Shown: positions 1 to 7,272 of the stretch, piece by piece | Layout: the number at the start of each line of letters is the position of its first letter | How positions within the stretch are numbered: position 1 is the first letter of the stretch | From: Polaribacter aestuariivivens | GTDB taxonomy: Bacteria > Bacteroidota > Bacteroidia > Flavobacteriales > Flavobacteriaceae | Reading direction: 5' to 3' | DNA length: 64,000 bases | Assembly (NCBI RefSeq): GCF_005885675.1 | Contig: NZ_VANR01000006.1 | Coordinates: forward strand, 180,246 to 244,245 | Translations under genes and position numbers: made by a program | Notes under the pieces: generated by a model | Database searches by the model: none | Told to the model about the DNA's origin: nothing | The model's input: the letters and a program-made list of their open reading frames with translations, nothing else

Positions 1-2299
1 ATTTCATTGCTGGATCTCCAAAAGAATAAATGAAAAATTTTTGAGAATTAAAAAACTGATTTTTTGCTTTTAGTAGTGATTCTGATATCGATAAATCTTC
101 ATTATTAAATTCTAATAAAATTCGAATTAAATTTTCATTAAAGCTTTGTCCAACAGAAATAAAAACTTCTCTTGTTGTAGTTACCATGCTTGCAGCACCA
201 CCATTTTTATTCCATAAAGTTAGTTCACCTGCAGTAATTCTATTCGGATTGTCAAATCTAGAAAAATCGCATGTAACTGTAATTAATAGTGGTAAAACAT
301 TAGGATTGTTAAACTCTTGAATTTGAGGTTTTTCTAAAATTCTTTCAGAAGCAAAACCATCTTCACCTCCATGACCAAAATAATCAAAAATTAAAGTTCC
401 TTTTTCTATTGCATTGGTTATTGCTTTTTTTACTTCTGGATAGCGTTCACCTCCTGAAGAATTTTCTTGCACGTAAGAATCTGCATAGATTTTGTTGATA
501 TTAAAAATAGGTTTATTATTTTTTATTTCATCTGCAATAGACTCTACTCCACCTTGAATTACTTCTTCTCCAGGTTCATCAATATCATCTGCTAAAAGTG
601 TAATTGTGTTTCGCCAATCTCCTATTGAAGTTTTGCTGTAATATGATAAAATCTTATCTACTACTTCTTTTGCTTGTGTAATTGTAGAAACAGGTATTCT
701 ACTAGAAGCAACATCTAATGTATGTGACGTTAGCATTGTACCTTCATTGGCATCTAACATCACAAAATAATCATCTGTAACATAAGAACTTGCTAAATTA
801 AAACTTTGTTCAGATAATTTTACCGGTACAATATTATTGTTTGATGGAATTCTATCTTTATAATCGTATGAAGAATCACCAAAAAAACAGATGTATTTTA
901 GTTTGTTATCTGGAGAAGTATTGGTTTCATAAAGGTGTTTGATAAAATCTCGAATTCCAGTAATATCTTTAGAACCTGAAGAAAACTCATTATAAATTTC
1001 ATCTAAATTCACCACTTTTGTAGTGAGGTTAGAGTTTGTTTGATGATAATTTGCCAATCTTTGAGCTTGAGAAGTCAAATCATTATTTGTAATTATAAGA
1101 TAATTAATATCTTGTAGGGCGTGTAAATTTTGATTTTCTACCTTTGCATTTTCAATGGTTTCTGGAGTGTAAAAATCAGTTTGACTTAAAACAATATACT
1201 CTTTTAAAGCACCTCCATCATCTCTAAAACTAAAGTTATTTCCAGTACTTTCGTTAATAATACTTTTAGGAGAAATGAAGTCGGAAACATCCCAAATTTG
1301 AAAAATATTATCTGTATTCTGAATTTCGAATGTTACTGCTCCTGTTGCTTCAAACTGTTCAAAACTTCTAAATGAAAATTGATTTCCTTTTGCATTTAAT
1401 TGTTTTTTTCCAATAATTTCAACAAAATCTAAATAAGCACTTGCTGAAGGATCACCTCCACTATTAAACGTAATATCTACTTTAATAGATTCTAATGAGT
1501 TATTTACAGCAGCAGTTCTTTCAGAAGTAAATGCCTTTGTTAATGCTCCTGGATTTACTGGAGGATATGTAATTGTGTAAACATCTTGTCCGTTTACATT
1601 TACTTGCATTGAGGCATTTGAAACCGAGTTACTAACACCTCTGGTTCTCACAGAAATAGGTGAATTTGATAATGCATTTTCAAAAGGAATATTAAAACTC
1701 TGTGTATTTTCTATATTAAAATTATCATTAAAAAACCATTGTGTTCCAGCTGCTAAAATGTTTAACTCTTCTTTTTCTAAAAAAGTAAAATCGTCAAAAT
1801 TAGTAATTGTTAAAGTTGAAGTATTGGTGTTAGAGGCTTTTGTTTGAATTCTTTTACCATCAATATTATTTACTGTTATAAAATAATAAGCTTTATCTGA
1901 AAATATATTTTGACGATGTCTTGCCGTTTTTGTTGAAGTATTCACATTCCAATCATGTGGACCTTTCGCATAAAAAAGAATAAAATCATTATTATCAAAA
2001 CTTCCATCACTTTCACCTTCAATATAAATAGCATTTTCTTGCAAATCATCATACCTGAAGTCATTATTTAATGCAGGCAATAAGGTTCCACCATTTCCGT
2101 AGATATGAATTTTTTGTGGATTCAAACCATTTGTTGAAACTCCAATACGTTGCAACAAATTTTTATCAATTTTAAAAACACCAGTAGTATCTACAGAAAA
2201 CTTAAACCAAGTTCCAGATGACAAGACAGAATTACCATTTTGTGCATTAGAAAAAGGAATAATAATTATAAAAAATAGTAAGGGTAAAAATCTTTTCAT
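1..2299 (-). CDS. porU: Type IX secretion system sortase PorU (C25 peptidase), 5' part
   Basis: PorU is the cell-surface protease of the type IX secretion system; it removes the C-terminal sorting domain of cargo proteins and attaches them to the surface. About 766 codons lie in the window and the 3' end runs off its left edge. The protein opens with a signal peptide (MKRFLPLLFFIIIIPFSNAQ), followed by the early PorU-like stretch GVFKIDKNLLQRIGV. The gingipain-type catalytic pair is visible: His in FGHGGEDGF near residue 643 and Cys in TVTCDFSRF near residue 677. The ATG at 2299 is directly followed by the signal peptide, so the start is secure. It diverges from gldJ, a neighbourhood I recall from other gliding Flavobacteriia. 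PorU and GldJ are both linked to the gliding/T9SS machinery. Confidence 0.93.
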   Translation of the reverse strand, partial: MKRFLPLLFFIIIIPFSNAQNGNSVLSSGTWFKFSVDTTGVFKIDKNLLQRIGVSTNGLNPQKIHIYGNGGTLLPALNNDFRYDDLQENAIYIEGESDGSFDNNDFILFYAKGPHDWNVNTSTKTARHRQNIFSDKAYYFITVNNIDGKRIQTKASNTNTSTLTITNFDDFTFLEKEELNILAAGTQWFFNDNFNIENTQSFNIPFENALSNSPISVRTRGVSNSVSNASMQVNVNGQDVYTITYPPVNPGALTKAFTSERTAAVNNSLESIKVDITFNSGGDPSASAYLDFVEIIGKKQLNAKGNQFSFRSFEQFEATGAVTFEIQNTDNIFQIWDVSDFISPKSIINESTGNNFSFRDDGGALKEYIVLSQTDFYTPETIENAKVENQNLHALQDINYLIITNNDLTSQAQRLANYHQTNSNLTTKVVNLDEIYNEFSSGSKDITGIRDFIKHLYETNTSPDNKLKYICFFGDSSYDYKDRIPSNNNIVPVKLSEQSFNLASSYVTDDYFVMLDANEGTMLTSHTLDVASSRIPVSTITQAKEVVDKILSYYSKTSIGDWRNTITLLADDIDEPGEEVIQGGVESIADEIKNNKPIFNINKIYADSYVQENSSGGERYPEVKKAITNAIEKGTLIFDYFGHGGEDGFASERILEKPQIQEFNNPNVLPLLITVTCDFSRFDNPNRITAGELTLWNKNGGAASMVTTTREVFISVGQSFNENLIRILLEFNNEDLSISESLLKAKNQFFNSQKFFIYSFGDPAMK

Positions 2300-2347
2300 A
2301 AAATATATTCAAATAACGCAAATAATTTAGAGATATTTTAATAGATA

Positions 2348-2355
2348 CAAAGATA
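2348..2355 (-). promoter_or_regulatory. Putative -7 element of porU
   Basis: Read on the minus strand the bases are TATCTTTG, a full match to the Bacteroidota -7 consensus TAnnTTTG, 48 bases upstream of the porU ATG. I see no clear TTTG at the expected -33 position, so support rests on the -7 match alone. Confidence 0.4.
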
Positions 2356-2431
2356 AATTATACTAAATTTAAAATGTACCCGTTTAATAAAAAGTGAACA
2401 AAAATTAGATGCGTTAAAATTTACAAATTAC

Positions 2432-2461
2432 TTGCCTAAAAGCATATTTATTGTAAATTGC
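2432..2461 (+). promoter_or_regulatory. Possible gldJ promoter
   Basis: A TTG at 2432-2434 is followed after 19 bases by TAAATTGC, an imperfect version of TAnnTTTG. Spacing fits a Bacteroidota promoter and the site is about 40 bases upstream of the gldJ ATG. The -7 box has mismatches, so this is tentative. Confidence 0.3.
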
Positions 2462-2501
2462 ATCGCTAATACAAAAACAATAAATAATTTTCAATTTGGA
2501 A

Positions 2502-4184
2502 ATGAAAAATATCTTAAAAATATCTCTAGTTGCTTTCACAACAGTTCTTTTAGTGAATTGTAACAGATCAACTGCTGGTAAATCTCGTTTAACAGGTTTA
2601 TCTTTTAACGATCCTAAAAACGGTAATTACATCAGGGCTAATTCTTTTGAAGGTCAAAAACCGCCATTAGGTATGGTTGAAATTGAAGGTGGTAGTTTTA
2701 CGATGGGGCAAGTTCAAGACGACGTAATGTTTGATTGGAATACCACACCTAAGAAAATTCACGTACGTTCGTTTTTTATGGATGAAGCAGAGGTTACCAA
2801 CTCAGAGTACTTTTTATATGTACAGTATATAAAAGATGTTTTTCCTCCTTCTGAAGAACAATACAAACATATTTACAACTCTGTTTTACCAGACACATTA
2901 GTTTGGAGAAAAAGTTTAGGAAACACAGATATTTTAGCAGAAAACTATTTTCGTCACCCAGCTTATGCAGATTATCCTGTAGTTGGTGTGAGTTGGATAC
3001 AAGCGAATGAATACTGCAAATGGAGAACAAACGCTGTAAACTTGAGAACTTTAATAGAAAAAGGCCATATTGAAAATATTTTTGAAAAAGATTCTGTTAG
3101 AAACTTTTTTGATACTGACGTTTTTTTAGTTGACGACTCAAAACTTTTTGATGGAGATACAACCATTTATAAAAGAGGTGTTAGAACTAGAAATATTAGA
3201 AAAAAAGGAGAACCTAGACCAGGTAAAGATGATTTTCAAGGAAGAAAAATCACAAAAGCAGACGGAATTTTACAACAAAAATTTAGATTACCTACTGAAG
3301 CTGAATGGGAATTTGCTGCGAAGGCAAATATTGAAAATAGAGAGTATAATAACATTAGAGGTAGAAAAAAATATGCTTGGGATGGAAAATATACCAGAGC
3401 AAAATCAAAACGTTTTAAAGGCGATCAATTAGCAAACTTTAAACAAGGTAGAGGAGAATATAGTGGATTATCTGGATGGAGTTCTGATGGTTCTGATATT
3501 CCAATTCGTATAAAATCATACCCTCCAAACGCTTTTGGATTATATGATATGTCAGGAAACGTTGCTGAATGGGTTGCTGATGTGTATAGACCAATTATAG
3601 ACAATGAAGCAAATGATTTTAATTATTTTAGAGGTAATTTGTTTACCAAAAAAATGATCAATCAAAATGGTGAAGTTGTAATTGTTGGCGGTCAAGCAGG
3701 AAACATTGTTTATGATACTTTACCAAATGGTAATATTATACCAGAACAACTTCCTGGATCAATTAAATACATCCCAATTACAAAAGACGATGCTACTTTT
3801 AGAACCAATTTTTCGAAAGCAGAAAATGCTAATATTGGTGATGGTGATTTAAACTCTTCTCGTTTTTACGAAGATAATCAAGATGAATTTGCATCTAGAC
3901 CAAGCATGTATAATTCACCAAAAAAACCTACAAGAGTTAGAGACTCTTTAACTGGTAGAGATATCATTTCTACAGATGATAAAAGCAGAACAACCCTTAT
4001 TAGTGATAAAACAAGAGTGTATAAAGGTGGTGCATGGTCTGACAGAGAATATTGGTTAGATCCAGCTCAAAGAAGATATTTACCAGAATATATGGCTACA
4101 AATTACATTGGTTTTAGATGTGTTACAGACAAATTAGGCCCAATGACTTACAAAAAAAGAAAATCTAGAACACCAAGTAGATAA
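2502..4184 (+). CDS. gldJ: Gliding motility lipoprotein GldJ
   Basis: GldJ is an outer-membrane-associated lipoprotein needed for gliding; in Flavobacterium johnsoniae its loss destabilises other Gld proteins and abolishes movement. The N terminus is a lipoprotein signal with a lipobox ending LLVNC at about residue 20. The rest is a formylglycine-generating-enzyme-like (FGE/SUMF1) fold: early GMVEIEGGSFTMGQ, later RLPTEAEWEFAAKA, GNVAEWVADVY, and a final YKGGAWSDREYW with IGFRCV. These proteins use the fold without the sulfatase-modifying chemistry. I start at the ATG at 2502; an upstream in-frame TTG at 2496 would add only two residues ahead of the signal peptide. The length of 560 residues is normal for GldJ. 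A strong terminator follows, so it is probably transcribed alone. Confidence 0.95.
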   Translation: MKNILKISLVAFTTVLLVNCNRSTAGKSRLTGLSFNDPKNGNYIRANSFEGQKPPLGMVEIEGGSFTMGQVQDDVMFDWNTTPKKIHVRSFFMDEAEVTNSEYFLYVQYIKDVFPPSEEQYKHIYNSVLPDTLVWRKSLGNTDILAENYFRHPAYADYPVVGVSWIQANEYCKWRTNAVNLRTLIEKGHIENIFEKDSVRNFFDTDVFLVDDSKLFDGDTTIYKRGVRTRNIRKKGEPRPGKDDFQGRKITKADGILQQKFRLPTEAEWEFAAKANIENREYNNIRGRKKYAWDGKYTRAKSKRFKGDQLANFKQGRGEYSGLSGWSSDGSDIPIRIKSYPPNAFGLYDMSGNVAEWVADVYRPIIDNEANDFNYFRGNLFTKKMINQNGEVVIVGGQAGNIVYDTLPNGNIIPEQLPGSIKYIPITKDDATFRTNFSKAENANIGDGDLNSSRFYEDNQDEFASRPSMYNSPKKPTRVRDSLTGRDIISTDDKSRTTLISDKTRVYKGGAWSDREYWLDPAQRRYLPEYMATNYIGFRCVTDKLGPMTYKKRKSRTPSR

Positions 4185-4210
4185 TTGATAGATTTTTAGA
4201 ATATTTACAA

Positions 4211-4245
4211 CCTCATTGTTATCTTTACAATGAGGTTTTTTATTT
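4211..4245 (+). terminator. Terminator downstream of gldJ
   Basis: A 9-bp stem, CCTCATTGT pairing with ACAATGAGG (4211-4235), is followed directly by a run of T. It lies between the gldJ stop and the murF start, separating the two transcripts. The loop contains TATCTTTA, which resembles a -7 box, but no matching -33 was seen. Confidence 0.85.
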
Positions 4246-4252
4246 GATAAAA

Positions 4253-5509
4253 ATGACTATAGCAGATATTTATAAGATTTATACAGAACACTTTTTAGTA
4301 GATACAGATACTAGAAAAATTAGACCCAATACACTTTTTTTTGCTCTAAAAGGTGATAATTTTAACGGAAACAAATTTGCTAAAGAAGCTATAAAACTTG
4401 GCGCTAAATATGCAATAATAGATGAAGCTGAATATAAAATTTCAGGTAAAACAATTTTAGTTGCCAATGTTTTAGAAACACTTCAAAATTTAGCAAAATA
4501 TCATAGAAGCAAATTAACAATTCCTGTTATTGGCTTAACAGGCAGTAATGGAAAAACTACTACAAAAGAACTTATAAACGCTGTACTTTCAAAAAAATAT
4601 AAAACCACAGCCACAATTGGAAATTTAAATAATCATATTGGAGTTCCTTTAACAATTTTATCAATTACCCCAAAAGCTGAAATTGGTATTATTGAAATGG
4701 GTGCCAACCATCAAAAAGAAATTGAGTTTTTGTGCTCAATTTCAACACCCGATTTTGGATACATTACAAATTTTGGAAAGGCACATTTAGAAGGATTTGG
4801 AGGTATAAATGGTGTTATTAAAGGTAAAAGTGAATTGTACACTTATCTTATTAATAATGATAAAACTGCCATTGTAAATCCATATGATGCTATTCAGGTA
4901 GAAAAGACTGAAAACTGCAAAAAAATTCTTTTTTCAAGTGATACTCAGTTTTTAGAAGCAGATCCATTTGTGAAAATTTCCCATCAAAATATCATTATTA
5001 AAAGCAATTTGATAGGAAAATATAATTACACAAACATTGCTGCTGCAATAACCATAGGAACATATTTTAATATATCTATTGAAAACATTAAGGACGCTAT
5101 TGAAAATTATATTCCAACAAATAACCGTTCTCAAGTTATTAAAAAAGATGATAATATCATATTTTTAGATGCATATAATGCGAATCCAACTAGTATGGAA
5201 GCAGCTTTGGAAAATTTTTCACTAATAAAGGAAAAATCAAAAACTGTGATTTTAGGTGATATGTTTGAATTAGGAATAGAAACTGATGAAGAGCATCAAA
5301 AAATAGTTAATTTAAGCGATAAATACTCTTTTGATAACACATTTTATGTGGGAGAACATTTTTTTAAAGCTTCAACAACAAATAAAAAATTTAAGAATTT
5401 TGAGGAGCTTAAAAATTATGTCATAAAAAATCCTCTAAAAAACCAATCAATTTTAATAAAAGGCTCAAGAGGAATGCAATTAGAGAGAGTTTTGGAATTT
5501 ATTACTTAA
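4253..5509 (+). CDS. murF: UDP-N-acetylmuramoyl-tripeptide--D-alanyl-D-alanine ligase MurF
   Basis: MurF catalyses the last cytoplasmic step of peptidoglycan precursor synthesis, joining D-Ala-D-Ala to the UDP-MurNAc tripeptide with ATP. The Mur-ligase P-loop GLTGSNGKTTTKE is at about residue 94, followed by NLNNHIGVPLT and IIEMGANHQKEI; the C-terminal domain carries LDAYNANPTSMEAAL and ILGDMFELG. The predicted protein of 418 residues is a usual MurF length. The start is the ATG at 4253; a TTG at 4244 would lie in the T tract of the preceding terminator and is unlikely. Its last 8 bases overlap the 3' end of the convergent kinase-like gene. A gldJ-murF neighbourhood is familiar from Flavobacteriaceae. 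Confidence 0.95.
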   Translation: MTIADIYKIYTEHFLVDTDTRKIRPNTLFFALKGDNFNGNKFAKEAIKLGAKYAIIDEAEYKISGKTILVANVLETLQNLAKYHRSKLTIPVIGLTGSNGKTTTKELINAVLSKKYKTTATIGNLNNHIGVPLTILSITPKAEIGIIEMGANHQKEIEFLCSISTPDFGYITNFGKAHLEGFGGINGVIKGKSELYTYLINNDKTAIVNPYDAIQVEKTENCKKILFSSDTQFLEADPFVKISHQNIIIKSNLIGKYNYTNIAAAITIGTYFNISIENIKDAIENYIPTNNRSQVIKKDDNIIFLDAYNANPTSMEAALENFSLIKEKSKTVILGDMFELGIETDEEHQKIVNLSDKYSFDNTFYVGEHFFKASTTNKKFKNFEELKNYVIKNPLKNQSILIKGSRGMQLERVLEFIT

Positions 5510-6353
5510 TATTATTCCTATGATATTCTAATAAATTATCAATTGGTCTTTGAATAACATCTGTAATTTGTAAATCGTTTTTCTTTGCAATTTTCTCTAA
5601 AATATCTCTAAAATAATGTGCAATAGAACCTATAAAGTAAATTGGTGTTTTTTCACTTATTTTATATGGTAAAATTCTATATTTAAAAAACTCTTGAAAT
5701 CCTTTCTTGATTAATCTCTTTATATATTTTTCATCTTTAAAATCAAACATAAATTTGGCAAAAGAAGCTAAATACATATTAGGATTTGCATCTTTATAAA
5801 TACTTTTTTTAATAAAATCTGCTTCTAAGTTAAATTCCTTTTCAAATTCTGCAGCAATATTTTTTGGCATTTTGCTGTAGTAATAATCAATGATTAATTT
5901 TTTTCCAAAATAATTACCACTTGCTTCATCCATTAAAATATAACCTAAAGATGGCACCAACATTTTCATATTTTCTCCATCAAAATAACAACTATTTGAG
6001 CCTGTTCCTAAAATACAAACCATTGCTGGTTCTTTTCCAGTAGCTGCATACACAGCTGCTAACATGTCTTCAGAAATAAAAACTTTTGCATTTACAAAAA
6101 TATTTTCTAATATTTTTTTTAAAATAGCAGTTGGTTTTGGTGTTCCACAACCTGCACCGTAAAAATGAATTTCTGTAACATCATCTTTAATATTGATTAG
6201 TTGAAACATATTTATGATTCTGTTGTGCAATTCTTCTTCTGGAACTACTGCAGGATTTAAACCTAAAGTTCTTGCTCTAAACTCTTCACTTTTATCTTTA
6301 TTTAAGGCTATCCAATCTGCTTTGGTAGATCCTCCATCTGCAATTAAAATCAT
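5502..6353 (-). CDS. N-acetylglucosamine kinase-like protein (BadF/BadG ATPase family)
   Basis: This belongs to the ASKHA sugar-kinase/BadF-type ATPase superfamily, whose Bacteroidota members are usually annotated as N-acetylglucosamine kinases. The first nucleotide-binding loop MILIADGGSTKADW sits at the very N terminus and a second glycine-rich loop, CILGTGSNSCYF, lies near residue 120. I place the start at the ATG at 6353 because it leaves the phosphate-binding loop at the N terminus as in the family; an earlier in-frame start only adds a hydrophobic stretch that does not fit a cytoplasmic kinase. The protein has 283 residues. It converges on murF with an 8-base overlap of the 3' ends. A role in recycling amino sugars from cell-wall or exogenous glycans is inferred; the substrate cannot be read from the sequence. 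Confidence 0.85.
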   Translation of the reverse strand: MILIADGGSTKADWIALNKDKSEEFRARTLGLNPAVVPEEELHNRIINMFQLINIKDDVTEIHFYGAGCGTPKPTAILKKILENIFVNAKVFISEDMLAAVYAATGKEPAMVCILGTGSNSCYFDGENMKMLVPSLGYILMDEASGNYFGKKLIIDYYYSKMPKNIAAEFEKEFNLEADFIKKSIYKDANPNMYLASFAKFMFDFKDEKYIKRLIKKGFQEFFKYRILPYKISEKTPIYFIGSIAHYFRDILEKIAKKNDLQITDVIQRPIDNLLEYHRNNIK

Positions 6354-6372
6354 AATTAGTATATATTTATTC

Positions 6373-6403
6373 CAAATATATAACATCAGAAACACTCTAG
6401 CAA
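6373..6403 (-). promoter_or_regulatory. Promoter of the kinase-like gene
   Basis: On the minus strand TTG is followed after 20 bases by TATATTTG, a full match to TAnnTTTG. Predicted transcription starts about 13 bases ahead of the ATG at 6353. Confidence 0.55.
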
Positions 6404-6455
6404 CTACAAAAAAAACTTCAATCGTTTTCGTTCCTATAAATAATTTGAAATATTG

Positions 6456-6463
6456 TAAATTTG
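6456..6463 (+). promoter_or_regulatory. Putative -7 element of the tyrosine phosphatase gene
   Basis: TAAATTTG matches TAnnTTTG exactly and lies 16 bases upstream of the ATG at 6480, which would give a very short leader. A -33 element is not evident. Confidence 0.4.
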
Positions 6464-6479
6464 CACTAAATTGATAACT

Positions 6480-7220
6480 ATGTTTTTTTTTAAGAAAAAA
6501 GGGATTCCCTTAACCGATTTTTTTTCTGATAATTTTATTGACATCCATTCACATTTACTACCTGGAATAGATGATGGTGCTAAAAATTTGAAAAACTCGT
6601 TAGAATTAATTCTAAAAATGCACTCGTATGGAATTAAAAATTTTATTACAACCCCTCATGTTTTAGGCGATGTATATCCAAACTCGTCAGAAACTATAAG
6701 AAATAAATTAAAAGAAGTACAAACTGCATTAAAAGAAAAAGGGTATTTAGATATTAATATAAATGCTGCTGCAGAGTATATGATGGACGAACAATTTAGC
6801 CTTCGTTTAGAGAATGATGATATTCTGCCTTTAAAAGACAAATATGTTTTAGTTGAAATGTCATATTTTAATGCGCCAATTAATTTGTATGAAATTCTTT
6901 TTGAAATTCAACTAAAAGGCTACAAACCCGTTTTGGCGCATCCTGAAAGGTATAATTTTTATCATAATGATTTTGATAATTATTTTAAACTTAAAAAAGC
7001 AGGCTGTTTGTTTCAGTTAAATTTACTGTCATTAACTGAACAATATGGGAAAAACGTTCAAAAAATTAGTAATGAAATTTTAAAAGCTAATTTGTATGAT
7101 TTTGTAGGTTCTGATACTCATCATCATCATCATTTAGAACTGTTAAAAAAAATAAGTACAGAAAAAAATTTGAAAAAAATTAAACACCTTTTAAAAAATA
7201 ATACTAATATATTTAACTAA
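6480..7220 (+). CDS. PHP-family tyrosine-protein phosphatase (CpsB/YwqE class)
   Basis: This is a metal-dependent protein-tyrosine phosphatase of the polymerase-and-histidinol-phosphatase fold. Such enzymes dephosphorylate bacterial tyrosine kinases that control capsule assembly. Metal-ligand motifs appear in order: DIHSHLLPGIDDGA at about residue 20, TTPHVLGD at about 60, LAHPERY near 156 and GSDTH near 211. The last motif runs into five consecutive histidines (residues 214-218), encoded by a CAT repeat. Length is 246 residues. The start is the ATG at 6480; a TTG at 6471 is a poorer candidate. It converges on the capsule kinase gene wzc with a bidirectional terminator between them, so kinase and presumed antagonist are encoded side by side but controlled separately. 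Confidence 0.9.
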   Translation: MFFFKKKGIPLTDFFSDNFIDIHSHLLPGIDDGAKNLKNSLELILKMHSYGIKNFITTPHVLGDVYPNSSETIRNKLKEVQTALKEKGYLDININAAAEYMMDEQFSLRLENDDILPLKDKYVLVEMSYFNAPINLYEILFEIQLKGYKPVLAHPERYNFYHNDFDNYFKLKKAGCLFQLNLLSLTEQYGKNVQKISNEILKANLYDFVGSDTHHHHHLELLKKISTEKNLKKIKHLLKNNTNIFN

Positions 7221-7252
7221 AAAAAGAGCAATTTTAAATTGCTCTTTTTTTA
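7221..7252. terminator. Bidirectional terminator between phosphatase and wzc
   Basis: A 10-bp perfect stem, AGAGCAATTT pairing with AAATTGCTCT (7225-7245), is preceded by A residues and followed by T residues. It can therefore stop transcription from both directions and sits exactly between two convergent genes. Confidence 0.88.
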
Positions 7253-7272
7253 TACTAAGTTTGCTAAATAAT

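Noticed and set aside
4220..4227. TATCTTTA as a promoter for murF
   Set aside because: It lies in the loop of the gldJ terminator and no -33 element is at the right distance upstream.
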